Notes: generated by a model from the letters alone, not told the origin. A DNA stretch of 64,000 bases from Candidatus Lightella neohaematopini (GCA_025728315.1 JAOBJW010000003.1:1-64000), one strand, 5' to 3'; positions 1-10,860 are shown, numbered from the stretch's first letter. Numbers and translations: made by a program.

Positions 1-54
1 TACACTGTTTTTTTATTATGTCAAGTTGATTTATTATAAATAAATAATAATGGT

Positions 55-1926
55 TTATATTTCTATTTGTGTACCTAATTTAACTACTCTATTTGTTGGT
101 ATTAAATATTGATCAGATATTTTTATTGAATTATGATACAATATCGTAAATAATTTACCACTAATTTTAGAATACCAAGATTTACGATTTAAAATTAATG
201 ATTCATATGATATAAAAAAAGACATTTCTTGCATTTGACAAAATAATCCATCAACTTTACATCTATCAAATATTTCTTCCATATTAGGGATTTCTTTGAA
301 ACCATAACAAGCAATAACTCGCCAAAAAGTTGGAGATAATTGTTCTACATTTACACGCCTTATATTATGTACTAATGGTGTGTCTTTTACCTTAATACTT
401 AATAAAATTGTTTTAGTATGAATAATTTTATTATGTTTTAAATTTTGTAATAATGCAATAGGAATATTATTTATAGCATAAGATATAAATACTGCAGTAC
501 CAGGTACTATAATTGGTGGGTATTTTTCAAGAGAAATAATAAAAGCACTTAAAGAATTACCATATTTATTAACTTGAAAAACTAAGTTTAGTTTCTCATA
601 TCTCCATATAATCATAATAGTAAAAATTATTAAACTAATTAATATAGTTAACCATCCACCAGATAAAATTTTTAATATATTTATAGTAAACATCATAATA
701 TCTAAAAATAGAAAAGTTATTAATAATAACGTTGCTATATATATATTCCACCGCCAGTAATATATAATTACTATATATAGTAATATACTAGTTAGTACCA
801 TAGCACTAGTTACTGTAATACCATAAGCTGCTGCTAAATTACTAGAATGTTCAAATATTACTATAACTATTAATACTATTATATATAATAACCAATTAAT
901 TAACGGAATATATATTTGACCAGATTTTACTTTAGATGTGTATATAATCTTCATAGAAGGTAAATAATTTAAATTTATTGCTTGTTTTGTTAAAGAAAAA
1001 ATTCCAGATATTACTGCTTGAGATGCAATAATAGTAGCCATAGTACTTATAATTAATAACGGTAATATGGCCCAGTTAGGAGCAAGAAAAAAAAATGGAT
1101 TACTAACATATTTTGTATTAGATAAAACTAAAGCTCCTTGTCCAAAGTAATTTAATATTAGTGTTGGTAATACTAAAAAAAACCAAGCTAAACGAATTGG
1201 TAACGTACCAAAATGTCCCATATCAGCATATAATGCTTCAACTCCAGTAATAGATAAAATTACTGTACTTAAAGCAAATAAAGAAATATTGTGATATTTT
1301 TTTATAAATATAAAAGCCCATTTAGGATTACATGCGGTAAGTATTTCTGGAAATTTAATAATTTCAATAATACCTAAAATTCCTATTGTTATAAACCAAG
1401 TTATCATAATTGGAGTAAATAATTTACTAATACTAGTAGTACCATATTTTTGACATGTAAATAACATAGTTAATATAATAATAGCTATTAAAGTAATAAA
1501 TTTCTTAAAAAGTGGAGTAATAATTTGTAATCCTTCAGTAGCAGATACTATAGAAATAGCTGGAGTAATAATAGTTTCTCCATAAAATAAACTACCTCCT
1601 AATAATCCTAATATTATTAATATATTAGTACATTTTTTATTATTAATATTTCTAGTAGATAATAAAGTAAGAGTTAAAATACCCCCTTCACCAGCATCAT
1701 TAGCTTTCATGACAAGTAATAAGTATTTAATAGAAACTATTATAATTAATAACCAAAAAATAATCGATAAAAAACCAAATACAGTAATATAATCAATATT
1801 AATACCATATTGATTATTAAAGCATTCTTTTAAAGTATATAATGGGCTAGTTCCAATATCACCATATACTATACCAGTAGTAGCTAAAGTATTAATTAAT
1901 AATGAATACTTATTATTTTTAAACAT
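55..1926 (-). CDS. kup: Kup low-affinity potassium uptake protein
   Basis: Inner-membrane K+ transporter of the KUP/HAK family. The protein has the family's N-terminal signature GIVYGDIGTSPLYTL, then AGEGGILTL, about twelve hydrophobic segments through roughly residue 430, and a soluble C-terminal domain ending LGTQIEI, as in E. coli Kup (622 aa). I start it at the ATG at 1926 (623 aa), because MFKNNKYS lines up with the E. coli N-terminus. An in-frame ATG seven codons upstream (1947) is possible, and neither has a clear Shine-Dalgarno. Nothing looks broken. It stands alone, separated from cspC by about 270 bases. In E. coli kup lies far from cspC/htpX, so this is a rearrangement junction. 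Confidence 0.95.
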   Translation of the reverse strand: MFKNNKYSLLINTLATTGIVYGDIGTSPLYTLKECFNNQYGINIDYITVFGFLSIIFWLLIIIVSIKYLLLVMKANDAGEGGILTLTLLSTRNINNKKCTNILIILGLLGGSLFYGETIITPAISIVSATEGLQIITPLFKKFITLIAIIILTMLFTCQKYGTTSISKLFTPIMITWFITIGILGIIEIIKFPEILTACNPKWAFIFIKKYHNISLFALSTVILSITGVEALYADMGHFGTLPIRLAWFFLVLPTLILNYFGQGALVLSNTKYVSNPFFFLAPNWAILPLLIISTMATIIASQAVISGIFSLTKQAINLNYLPSMKIIYTSKVKSGQIYIPLINWLLYIIVLIVIVIFEHSSNLAAAYGITVTSAMVLTSILLYIVIIYYWRWNIYIATLLLITFLFLDIMMFTINILKILSGGWLTILISLIIFTIMIIWRYEKLNLVFQVNKYGNSLSAFIISLEKYPPIIVPGTAVFISYAINNIPIALLQNLKHNKIIHTKTILLSIKVKDTPLVHNIRRVNVEQLSPTFWRVIACYGFKEIPNMEEIFDRCKVDGLFCQMQEMSFFISYESLILNRKSWYSKISGKLFTILYHNSIKISDQYLIPTNRVVKLGTQIEI

Positions 1927-2113
1927 ACATAAACATATAGATAACATTAATTAATAAATTATAAGTAATATTTATGTATTTAATACTTAATTTTTTAAGT
2001 ATAAAAACTATTATTAATTATAATTAATTAATATTTTTATAAATTTTAATAATTTTTAAATTAAATATATTTTGATATCTAAATTATTAATCTACGCGGT
2101 GTTATAAACAACA

Positions 2114-2157
2114 CAACCACTTATCATATTATTAATATAATATAATATTAGTGGTTG
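2114..2157 (-). terminator. Candidate hairpin terminator downstream of cspC
   Basis: An inverted repeat (CAACCACT at 2114-2121 against AGTGGTTG at 2150-2157, with further AT pairing inside) lies about 40 bases past the cspC stop, read on the minus strand. A second small repeat, GTGTT/AACAC at 2099-2114, abuts it. The bases that follow on the minus strand are T-rich but not a clean U-tract, so a Rho-independent terminator is plausible, not certain. It is one of the few GC-containing hairpins between genes in the window. Confidence 0.4.
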
Positions 2158-2197
2158 CATTATACCATTTATGTACTATCAAATTTAAAAAAATAAA

Positions 2198-2407
2198 TTA
2201 TATTGTAGTAACATTAATTGCTGATGGTCCTTTCTGACCATCCTGAATTTCAAATTCTACATTTTGTCCTTCAGATAAAGTTTTAAAACCATTACCTTGA
2301 ATTGCTGAAAAATGTACAAATACATCCTTACTACCATCTGATGGAGTAATAAAACCAAAACCTTTAGATTCATTAAACCATTTTACTTGACCTGTAATTT
2401 TTGCCAT
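2198..2407 (-). CDS. cspC: Cold-shock-family RNA chaperone CspC
   Basis: 69-residue single cold-shock domain that binds single-stranded RNA/DNA in the cytoplasm. RNP1 (KGFGFI) and RNP2 (VFVHF) are intact. Details such as IQGNGFKTL and [13 protein letters not shown] match E. coli CspC better than CspE or CspA, which is why I use this symbol. The ATG at 2407 is preceded by AAGGA about ten bases upstream, one of the clearer ribosome-binding sites in this AT-rich window. CspC-type proteins are constitutive in E. coli and stabilise transcripts. It lies downstream of htpX, as in the E. coli 41-minute region, with yobF and other intervening genes gone. Confidence 0.95.
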   Translation of the reverse strand: MAKITGQVKWFNESKGFGFITPSDGSKDVFVHFSAIQGNGFKTLSEGQNVEFEIQDGQKGPSAINVTTI

Positions 2408-2600
2408 ATTTTACTTTCCTTAAAAAATATTAAATAACATGTAGTAGTATATGATAAAAACAATTTATTATAAAGTATATCTTAATACAAATTAGTTTCT
2501 ATAAATCTACCAGTAATTACAAATTAATATACATTAAAATATTTTAATATATCAATAGTATAATTCTAATATAATTAGTTTTAATAATTTTACAACTACT

Positions 2601-3476
2601 TTAATCTAAATAAGTTCTATTTACTAAAGCTTTAATTCTTTTTTCTAAAGTAGGATGAGACATAAATAATTCATTAAAATTATAACTATATTTACCACTA
2701 ATACAAAAAGAACTAATAATATTATCAACATTAAGTTTACTATAATTCATTTTTAATTTATTTAATGCAGTAACCATACTTTCTACACCCACTAATTTAG
2801 CTGCACCAGCATCAGCATAAAATTCTCTTTTTCTAGAAAACCAAAGAACAATTATATTGGCTAATATACCAAATAATAATTCTAATATTAAAGAAATAAT
2901 AAAATATGCAGTCTGATTATCATTTTTATTATTTTCATCTAGACTAATATTAGAGAATAACTGTGCAAAAACTCTAGATAAAAATATGACAAAAGTATTA
3001 GTAATACCTTGCATTAAAGTCATAGTAACCATATCTCCATTAACTATATGACTCATCTCATGAGCTATTACAGCTTGTATTTCATTTTTATTCATATTAT
3101 TTATTAGTTCAGTGCTAATTGCTAGTAATGATGATTTACGATTAGCACCAGTAGTAAAAGCATTTAAATCAGAAGAATTATAAATAACTAATTCAGGATT
3201 ATTAATATTTAGTATTTTCGATTGTTTATTTATTATTTCTAATAACCAGTATTCAATATCATTTTTTGGTGTTTTAATAATTTCACCATCTATTAACTTT
3301 AATGCAATATATTTTGACATATACAAAGATATTAAAGAACCACTAAATCCAAATATAATAGCTAATATTAATAAATTATATATTGTATATATATTAATAC
3401 CTAAAATATATAGTACTAAACTAAATACTATAAGTACTGCTATATTAGTAATTAAAAATATAATAATACGAAACAT
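2601..3476 (-). CDS. htpX: HtpX membrane metalloprotease (M48)
   Basis: Inner-membrane zinc endopeptidase that cleaves misfolded membrane proteins alongside FtsH. Length 291 aa against 293 in E. coli. Two hydrophobic segments lie at residues 1-25 and 33-55. The zinc motif HEMSH is at residues 139-143 and the downstream acidic ligand region is REFYADAGAAKLVG. Two more hydrophobic segments lie between them. The start has AAGGA about 13 bases upstream. It belongs with ftsH, hflK and hflC in this window as a complete-looking membrane quality-control set. No damage seen. Confidence 0.95.
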   Translation of the reverse strand: MFRIIIFLITNIAVLIVFSLVLYILGINIYTIYNLLILAIIFGFSGSLISLYMSKYIALKLIDGEIIKTPKNDIEYWLLEIINKQSKILNINNPELVIYNSSDLNAFTTGANRKSSLLAISTELINNMNKNEIQAVIAHEMSHIVNGDMVTMTLMQGITNTFVIFLSRVFAQLFSNISLDENNKNDNQTAYFIISLILELLFGILANIIVLWFSRKREFYADAGAAKLVGVESMVTALNKLKMNYSKLNVDNIISSFCISGKYSYNFNELFMSHPTLEKRIKALVNRTYLD

Positions 3477-3602
3477 ATTAATATTATTCCTTATTAATTA
3501 ATTAAATTTAATAAATAATGTAAAGTTATAATAATATAATAATTCTATTAAAACTAGTACTTTATATTTATAAAAATACTATTCAGTTTAATAAATAAAT
3601 TT

Positions 3603-4784
3603 CTAATTAAATTTTAATTTAGGTAATAAAAAATTAACCATTTTTATATATTTTAATTTATTAACTCCAATTAATTTAATTGTATATGGTAATTTAATAG
3701 TAAGTGGATTCACTGCATGATTATTAACCCAAACTTCAAAATGCAAATGTGGACCAGTAGAGTAACCAGTATTACCTGATAAAGCTATACAATCCCCATA
3801 TTTAACAAATTGTCCTGATTTAACTAACAACTTATCTAAATGCATATATCTTGTAATATATTGATTATTATGATTAATAGCAATATATTTTCCTGCAGCC
3901 TTATCAATTTTGCTACTAACAACTTTACCATCACTAACTGAAAATATTGGAGTTCCTTTTGGCATAGCAAAATCTACACCCCTATGGGGTTTAATAATTT
4001 TAGTAATTGGATTAAATCTATTAGGACTAAATCTAGATGAAATACGAAATTTTTTATTAGTAGGATACAATACAGAATTATTAACTAATCTTACAGCTTT
4101 TAAATTATAAAATTCACCATCACACGCCCTAAAAGCATAAAAATCCTTACCATTAGTATTAATTCTAATGCCAACTAATTGATTATATTTATATTTTTTA
4201 TTAGAAAAATTATTTACTTTAATTAATACAGAAAATTGATCACCACTTTTTAATTTATTAAGATTTATACGCCATTTTAAAGCTGTTCGAATAACTTTAA
4301 TATCATTATCAGTTAGTCCTACAAGATGGGCACTGGAAAAAAAATTACCATTTACATAACCTTTAAATGCTTTATAATAAGAGTTTATATTTTTGGAAAA
4401 AGATTTTTTTATATTAAAAAAAGTAATACGGTTAAAATAAATAATAATATTATAGAACTTTTCTAAAAAATTATATATATAGTAACTTACTATATTTAGT
4501 GTTAATAAAATATGATTAATTATATATAAACTATTAACTCTAAGGAATTGTTTAAATAATTTTATATTTTTAATAATATTAATTTTATTAATGTAAAATA
4601 AATATCGAGTATTAATATCATTATATTTATATTTTAAATTTTTTAAAAAATTAGGACTTTCAATAGATTCTAATAGTAGTAAATTACTTAGTCGTTTAGT
4701 GAATCTTAAATAATTATAAGAATTCATTAGTTGTAATAATAATATTAGTAATGTAATAATAGTAATTAAGCGGTATAATTTCAT
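3603..4784 (-). CDS. mepM: MepM murein DD-endopeptidase (M23)
   Basis: Periplasmic, membrane-anchored endopeptidase that cuts peptide crosslinks to allow cell-wall growth. The C-terminal LytM/M23 domain is intact, with zinc ligands H267 and D271 (HRGVDF) and H346/H348 (GPHLHFE). A middle region around residues 145-190 matches the domain E. coli MepM carries before the peptidase. One N-terminal membrane anchor (about residues 5-20) is followed by some 110 residues of Ile/Asn/Tyr-rich sequence in which I cannot recognise the LysM domain of the 440-residue E. coli protein. Its presence with murJ implies that peptidoglycan is still made and remodelled. Confidence 0.9.
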   Translation of the reverse strand: MKLYRLITIITLLILLLQLMNSYNYLRFTKRLSNLLLLESIESPNFLKNLKYKYNDINTRYLFYINKINIIKNIKLFKQFLRVNSLYIINHILLTLNIVSYYIYNFLEKFYNIIIYFNRITFFNIKKSFSKNINSYYKAFKGYVNGNFFSSAHLVGLTDNDIKVIRTALKWRINLNKLKSGDQFSVLIKVNNFSNKKYKYNQLVGIRINTNGKDFYAFRACDGEFYNLKAVRLVNNSVLYPTNKKFRISSRFSPNRFNPITKIIKPHRGVDFAMPKGTPIFSVSDGKVVSSKIDKAAGKYIAINHNNQYITRYMHLDKLLVKSGQFVKYGDCIALSGNTGYSTGPHLHFEVWVNNHAVNPLTIKLPYTIKLIGVNKLKYIKMVNFLLPKLKFN

Positions 4785-4959
4785 GTAATATAAAAAAACT
4801 TTAATTAATATATTTATTGTATTGTTAGTAACAAAACTAGCTACCCATAATAGTATATTAATTAATGTTAGTATACTTTTTAAGTAATATATACTAAATT
4901 AAATTTTATAGTAATAAATATAACTTCTTATTAATATATTAAAATATTTATAAAATGAT

Positions 4960-5472
4960 TTAATAATTATTAGTTATTTTATCTGAACTTTTAATATTAT
5001 AACAATGTGTAACAGCGATTGCTAATGCATCAGTTACATCTAATTTTAAACTAATTTTTAGATTTAATAATTTACATATGGTATATTTTACTTGCAACTT
5101 ATTTGCTGAACCTTTACCAACAATAATTTTTTTTACTTGTTTAGCAGTATACTCAAATAGTGGTATATTAAAGTTCACTATAGCAGCAATAGCTACTCCT
5201 CTAGCATGACCTAATTTAATTGCTGTATCAGCATTTTTTGATACAAAAATTTTTTCTATTACAATGTAATTAGGTAAGAATCGATTAGTAATATTATATA
5301 TAGTATTATATATTAACTTTAATTTATCGTATAAATGATATAATTTACCACAATAAATATAACCACCATATAAATAATTAATATTAAAATTATCAAATTT
5401 TATTAAACCATAACCAGTAACATTAAGGCCAGGATCTATACCTAAAATAATTTTATTTGTATTATTCAACAT
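4960..5472 (-). CDS. ruvC: RuvC Holliday junction resolvase
   Basis: Dimeric endonuclease that resolves Holliday junctions at the end of homologous recombination. 170 aa against 173 in E. coli. The catalytic acidic set is intact: D13 (GIDPG), E73 (IEKIF), D145 and D148 (LDVTDALAIA). In E. coli ruvC is followed by ruvA and ruvB. Here the next gene downstream is mepM after 175 bases, so the branch-migration genes are not at this locus and may be elsewhere or lost. It sits 41 bases downstream of aspS, an E. coli-like arrangement with the intervening genes removed. Confidence 0.93.
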   Translation of the reverse strand: MLNNTNKIILGIDPGLNVTGYGLIKFDNFNINYLYGGYIYCGKLYHLYDKLKLIYNTIYNITNRFLPNYIVIEKIFVSKNADTAIKLGHARGVAIAAIVNFNIPLFEYTAKQVKKIIVGKGSANKLQVKYTICKLLNLKISLKLDVTDALAIAVTHCYNIKSSDKITNNY

Positions 5473-5513
5473 ATTTATATTACTAATGTGTTGACCATTT
5501 TAGTTAATTAATT

Positions 5514-7196
5514 TTATATATTAATTGTATTTATCATTTTTGATGTTAATTTAGGAAAAGCAATAACATCTTTTATACTATTAGAATTAGTTAACAACAT
5601 CAGTAAACGATCTAAACCTATAGCCAAACCAGAATGAGGAGGAGCACCGTATTTTAATGCATTTAATAATGTACCAAAATATTTATTTTGTTTATATTTA
5701 CTAATACCTAATATATTAAAAATTACTTTTTGCATTTTATAATTATTAATACGTACTGAACCACTACCAATTTCATAACCATTTATAACAATATCATATG
5801 AATTAGCTATTATTGATTTAGGATATTTAACAATATAATTTATATCTGTACATTTGGGAGCAGTAAATGGATGGTGCATAGAAGATAAAATATTATTTTT
5901 TGTCTTAAATAAAGGAAAATCAGTAATCCATAAAGGAGCCCATTTAATATGATTTAAATTATAATCTGAATTAATTTTTAATCTTAATTTACCTAAAGTA
6001 TTAGTAGCTTTATAAAAATCATCTATTACAAAAAAAATAGTACCATAGTTAATATTTTTAAAAAAATCTAAAATTTTCAGTATAAATTTATAATCAAATA
6101 CTTTTATTGCTGATCCTTCTAAATTTAATTTATTAAACTTAGTATTAATTCTTATCCAAAAGGACATCTTAATATTATACAAATCAATGTATTTAATATA
6201 TTTACTAATATCCTCATTACTAATATTTATGTTATTTATGCTTATTGCAATAATACTATTCAAATTAAAATTATATATTTCATTATAATTATTATTAGTA
6301 TTTACAAATAATTTAGTTAGATTTACCAATTCTATATTGCTACGTAAATCTGGTTTATCTGAACCAAAACGACAAATTGCATCATTGTAAGATATTTTAA
6401 TAAATTTACCTAATTTAACATCTAAAATTTTGTGCCATAAGTATTTAATTAAACGCTCTATTATTTTCATTAATGTATTAGTATTAATAAATGATACTTC
6501 TATATCTAATTGCGTAAATTCTGGTTGGCGATCAGATCGTGAATCTTCATCACGAAAACACTTTGCTATTTGATAATATTTATCGAAACCAGATATCATT
6601 AATAGTTGTTTAAATATTTGTGGTGATTGAGGTAAATAATAACGATAATTACTGTTAATTTTACTGTATACTACATAATCTTGAGCTCCATCATAAGATG
6701 GGTTTGCTAGTATTGGAGTATCAATATATAAAAAATTATTTTTTGTCATAAACCTATTGATAATATAAAATACTTTTGAACGTATTTTAATATTATTAGT
6801 CATTCTTTTACTACGTAAATCTAAATAACGAAATTTTAATCTTTTTTCCTCATTTACAATATTATTAATATTAATTGGTAAAACACTAGACTGATTTATT
6901 ATATCTAAATCAATTACTAATATTTCTACATTATTAATAATTTCCTTTTTTTGATTTTTTAATTTATTTTGTACTATGCCAATGACTTTAATGCAAAATT
7001 CATTTTTTAATTTCATTACTTGATTAAAAACATACTTATATTTAGGAATACAACATAATTGAATAACTCCATAATGATCACGTAAATCAATAAAGATTAA
7101 TTTTCCTAAATTTCTTATACAATTTACCCAGCCATAAATTATTACTTGTTTGTTGATATGTGATATATTTACCATACCACAATATAATCTTTGCAT
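5514..7196 (-). CDS. aspS: Aspartyl-tRNA synthetase
   Basis: Class II synthetase charging tRNA-Asp. The order is an N-terminal OB-fold anticodon-binding domain (about residues 1-105, [19 protein letters not shown]), the bacterial-type catalytic core with motif 2 around [18 protein letters not shown], a reduced GAD insertion domain (about 290-400), and motif 3 GLAIGLDRL near the end. 560 aa against 590 in E. coli, with the shortening mostly in the insertion and at the C-terminus. The ATG at 7196 matches the E. coli start region. It diverges from argS across 113 bases of AT-rich spacer that must hold both promoters. Confidence 0.96.
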   Translation of the reverse strand: MQRLYCGMVNISHINKQVIIYGWVNCIRNLGKLIFIDLRDHYGVIQLCCIPKYKYVFNQVMKLKNEFCIKVIGIVQNKLKNQKKEIINNVEILVIDLDIINQSSVLPININNIVNEEKRLKFRYLDLRSKRMTNNIKIRSKVFYIINRFMTKNNFLYIDTPILANPSYDGAQDYVVYSKINSNYRYYLPQSPQIFKQLLMISGFDKYYQIAKCFRDEDSRSDRQPEFTQLDIEVSFINTNTLMKIIERLIKYLWHKILDVKLGKFIKISYNDAICRFGSDKPDLRSNIELVNLTKLFVNTNNNYNEIYNFNLNSIIAISINNINISNEDISKYIKYIDLYNIKMSFWIRINTKFNKLNLEGSAIKVFDYKFILKILDFFKNINYGTIFFVIDDFYKATNTLGKLRLKINSDYNLNHIKWAPLWITDFPLFKTKNNILSSMHHPFTAPKCTDINYIVKYPKSIIANSYDIVINGYEIGSGSVRINNYKMQKVIFNILGISKYKQNKYFGTLLNALKYGAPPHSGLAIGLDRLLMLLTNSNSIKDVIAFPKLTSKMINTINI

Positions 7197-7309
7197 TAAT
7201 TTACCTATTGATATTAATTAATATCATCACTATATTATAATTATAACATAATAATAGTTTACATAAAGTACTTTATTAACTAATTTTTTAAGTTATCATA
7301 TAAAAATTT

Positions 7310-9055
7310 ATGAATATAAATTCAATAATATCGATAAAACTAAAACAAATTTTATCAACCTTAAATATAAAAAAAAATACTGATACTTTGTCAGTTAAAG
7401 CAATTAAATATACTAAATTTGGTCATTATCAAATTAATGGTATAATTACTTTAGCTAATATTATCAAAATAGAACCTATAATATTAGCAAAAAATATAAA
7501 AGATAAATTAGAATTACTTTATATAATAGATAAAATTACTATTATTAATGTAAATTTTATAAACATTTTTTTAAAAATTAATTGGTTATCTTGTAACTTA
7601 AAAAAATTAATAAATTCTTCAAGATTAAATGTAAGTTTAATAGAAAGATCAAAAAATATTATTATTGATTATTCTTCACCTAACATAGCTAAAGAAATGC
7701 ATGTAGGTCACTTACGATCTACTATTATAGGTGATGCTATGGTAAGAATATTAAAATTTTTAGGACATAATGTAATAAAAATCAATCATATAGGTGATTG
7801 GGGTATACCTTTTAGTATATTAATTACATATTTAGAAAAAATTAATATTAATATAAATAATGAATTAATTAGTAATATTAAGTTATTAGACAAATTGTAT
7901 AAAAAAGCAAAAAAACAATATGATAATAGTTCTGATTTTGTTAATAAAGTGAATTCTAATTTAATAAAATTACAAAATGGTGATATTTATTATAATAAAA
8001 TATGGTGTAAAATAGTTGATGTTACAATAAAAAATAATCAAATTATTTATGATTTACTAAATGTTACATTAAATAATACTGATAATATAGGAGAAAGTTT
8101 TTATAAAAATATGTTATTAAGTATTATTAATGATTTGCAAAATAAAGGAATTGCAATTAGTAAAAATTATTTGTCATTAGTAACAATAAATAACAATAAA
8201 AAAAATAAGTTTAATAATCCTACTTATGTAGTAATTAGAAAAATGGATGGTACTTATTTATATTCTACTACTGATATTGCATCTATTAAATACAGATATG
8301 AAATACTGAAAGCTGAAAAAATTATTTATTATGTGGATTCTCGTCAACAAAATTATTTTAATAATATATTTTTTATAGTACGTGCAGCTAATTATGTACC
8401 AAAATCAGTTAAATTAGAACATCATATTTTAGGTATGGTATTGAATAAAGATAATAAACCATTTAAAACCCGTGAAGGTAATACAATAAAATTAATAGAC
8501 TTATTGAATGAGTCAATTAGACGAGTAAGTATTATTATAAAAAATAAGTATCCTGAAATTAATAATAAAAAATTAGTTAGAATATCTAAAATTATTGGTA
8601 TTGGAGCAATTAAATATTTTGATTTATCAAGGAATCGTTCCTCTGATTATGTTTTTAATTGGGATAAAATTTTAAGTTTGCGTGGTAACACAATAATTTA
8701 TATACAATATGCTTATATTCGTATTAATTCTATATTAAAAAAAATTAATATTAAAAAATATAAGTACTGTAATTATAAATATTATTTTAATACAAATGAA
8801 GAAATTTTGTTAATTATACATATTCTAAGATTAGAAGAAACAATCAATAATGTATCTAAATATGGTACACCACATTTATTATGTGATTATTTATACAAGT
8901 TAGCTAACTTATTTTCTAATTTTTATGAAAATTGCTACGTATTACAGTCTGGTTTAAAAATAAAAATTAGCAGAATATTACTATTAATAGTAACTTCTCT
9001 AACTATTAGAACTAGTTTAAACCTATTAGGTATAGATATTGTAGATAAAATATAA
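7310..9055 (+). CDS. argS: Arginyl-tRNA synthetase
   Basis: Class I synthetase charging tRNA-Arg. The N-terminal Add-1 domain (about residues 1-100) is followed by the signature SSPNIAKEMHVGHLRST, with the HIGH-like HVGH at residues 131-134, and then the Rossmann core and a helical anticodon-binding DALR domain at the C-terminus. 581 aa against 577 in E. coli. As in many ArgRS proteins, a canonical KMSK is not obvious. No Shine-Dalgarno is evident. It converges on murJ with only six bases between stop codons, so there is no room for a conventional terminator. Confidence 0.95.
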   Translation: MNINSIISIKLKQILSTLNIKKNTDTLSVKAIKYTKFGHYQINGIITLANIIKIEPIILAKNIKDKLELLYIIDKITIINVNFINIFLKINWLSCNLKKLINSSRLNVSLIERSKNIIIDYSSPNIAKEMHVGHLRSTIIGDAMVRILKFLGHNVIKINHIGDWGIPFSILITYLEKINININNELISNIKLLDKLYKKAKKQYDNSSDFVNKVNSNLIKLQNGDIYYNKIWCKIVDVTIKNNQIIYDLLNVTLNNTDNIGESFYKNMLLSIINDLQNKGIAISKNYLSLVTINNNKKNKFNNPTYVVIRKMDGTYLYSTTDIASIKYRYEILKAEKIIYYVDSRQQNYFNNIFFIVRAANYVPKSVKLEHHILGMVLNKDNKPFKTREGNTIKLIDLLNESIRRVSIIIKNKYPEINNKKLVRISKIIGIGAIKYFDLSRNRSSDYVFNWDKILSLRGNTIIYIQYAYIRINSILKKINIKKYKYCNYKYYFNTNEEILLIIHILRLEETINNVSKYGTPHLLCDYLYKLANLFSNFYENCYVLQSGLKIKISRILLLIVTSLTIRTSLNLLGIDIVDKI

Positions 9056-9061
9056 AAAATA

Positions 9062-10603
9062 TTAAAAATTATAATAGAAATAAAAAATTTCTTTTAATTT
9101 TAATCCAGTAATCCATAATGTAAAAAAGTATACTAATATTCCTATCATAATTAATAATGAGATTCTAATTAATCTATAGAATATTGAAATATTATCCCAA
9201 CTTGGCATTAATGCTAATAATTTTATTAAAATAAAAGACATAACTAAAACTGATATTATTATTTTAAACAAAAAATTAGCTACATTATAATTAAAGAAAA
9301 ATAATTTATTTTTTAACAAATAAAAGTATAAAAAAATAACTTGTATATAGTAAGAAACAATATTAGATATAGATAAACCTAAATTATCAAATATATATAC
9401 AAATAATATATTCATAATTTGTGTTAATACAATTATAATTAAAGACATTTTAATTAATACTTTAGTATTATTACGAGAATAAAAACTAATTGTTAATAAT
9501 TTAGTTAATACTAATCCAATTAATCCAGTTGAATACACACTTAACAATTTTTGTATCATACACAAATCGTGTACTGAAAAATTATTATATTGAAATAATG
9601 TAATAACTATTGGATAAGATAATATTATTAAAGCAATAGTACTAGGAATAACAAAAATAAAACATAATTTTATACCCCAGTTCAATTGCTTTAAATAATT
9701 ATTCATATCATTTTGTATAAAACTACGTGATAGTATTGGTAATAATATAGTATTTAATGATGTAATTAATAATCCAGCTGGTAACTCAATAATTCGATCA
9801 GCATAATATATCCAAGATAATGATCCAGATACAAAAAAAGAAGCAAATATGGTATTAATAATATTTGATATTTGATTTATAGAATTAATAATAATAACTG
9901 TACTAATATTTTTTAATAAGTTAAATAACTTTTTATAATTAAAATTAAATTTAGGAAATACTAACATATTAATTTTTTTTAAAAATATAAGTTGATAACA
10001 TAATTGTATTATACCACCAATAATGACAGACCAAGCTAATCCAAGAATTGGTGTACTAAATAAATTATTAAATAATAAAGTAAATGTAATCATACTAATA
10101 TTTAAAAAAATAGATGTAGTTAAAGAAATTACTTCATAACCCCAAACATTTAATATTGCACTAGTAAAAGTTATAAATAAAATTAAAATTATATATGGAA
10201 AAATAACTCTAGATAATTTTATTGTTAGTAAAAGAATATATTTTTTTTTAATAAAACCAGGAGCAATTAAAATAATAATTTTAGGCATAAAAAAAATAGT
10301 AATTATTATAACTATTAGCAATAGTATTATAAATAATCCGGATATATAGGCGATAAAATTGTAAGTATCTATAAGATTACCATTATTTTTATATTTAGTT
10401 AAAACTGGAACAAATACTTGTAATAAAATCCCATCAGAAAAAATTTTTCTGAACAAATTAGGTAATTTAAATGCTAATAAGAAAGAATCTAACATCCAAT
10501 TAATTCCAAACACTCTTGCTATCGTTATATCACGAACAAATCCTAATATTCTAGAAACTAGTGTTACTAAGCTAACTTTTACTAATAATCTTATTAACAA
10601 CAT
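9062..10603 (-). CDS. murJ: MurJ lipid II flippase
   Basis: Polytopic MOP-superfamily membrane protein that flips the undecaprenyl-linked peptidoglycan precursor lipid II across the inner membrane. 513 aa against 511 in E. coli, with about fourteen hydrophobic segments. The N-terminal signature SRILGFVRDITIARVFG carries the conserved arginines, and the ELPAGLLITSLNTILLP segment is also typical. Together with mepM it is direct evidence that the cell wall pathway is retained. The murJ, tRNA-Ser, putA neighbourhood resembles the E. coli 23-24 minute region. Confidence 0.93.
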   Translation of the reverse strand: MLLIRLLVKVSLVTLVSRILGFVRDITIARVFGINWMLDSFLLAFKLPNLFRKIFSDGILLQVFVPVLTKYKNNGNLIDTYNFIAYISGLFIILLLIVIIITIFFMPKIIILIAPGFIKKKYILLLTIKLSRVIFPYIILILFITFTSAILNVWGYEVISLTTSIFLNISMITFTLLFNNLFSTPILGLAWSVIIGGIIQLCYQLIFLKKINMLVFPKFNFNYKKLFNLLKNISTVIIINSINQISNIINTIFASFFVSGSLSWIYYADRIIELPAGLLITSLNTILLPILSRSFIQNDMNNYLKQLNWGIKLCFIFVIPSTIALIILSYPIVITLFQYNNFSVHDLCMIQKLLSVYSTGLIGLVLTKLLTISFYSRNNTKVLIKMSLIIIVLTQIMNILFVYIFDNLGLSISNIVSYYIQVIFLYFYLLKNKLFFFNYNVANFLFKIIISVLVMSFILIKLLALMPSWDNISIFYRLIRISLLIMIGILVYFFTLWITGLKLKEIFYFYYNF

Positions 10604-10769
10604 TTATTAAATTAAATTAATAATAAATCATTATGAATAATACATATTAAGTAACTGATTAATAAAACAAAAATATAGATAATAATAATTAATACCAAAT
10701 TAAATTATGTATTATATTATAATATATTATAATATAGTTAATTAATTGTTTTAATGACTTAAAAACTAT

Positions 10770-10855
10770 GGTGAGATGTCCGAGTGGTTTAAGGAGCATG
10801 CCTGGAAAGTATGTATACAAATTTAGTATCGAGGGTTCGAATCCCTCTCTCACCG
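10770..10855 (+). tRNA. tRNA-Ser(GGA)
   Basis: 86-nt class II tRNA. Acceptor strands GGTGAGA and TCTCACC pair fully. The anticodon loop reads CTGGAAA with GGA at positions 34-36, there is a long variable arm, and the T-loop is TTCGAAT. The discriminator base is G, the usual serine identity base, and CCA is not encoded. The sequence is close to E. coli serW/serX, and its place before putA also resembles E. coli. It reads UCU and UCC. A large inverted repeat starts five bases after its 3' end. Confidence 0.96.
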
Positions 10856-10860
10856 ATTAA

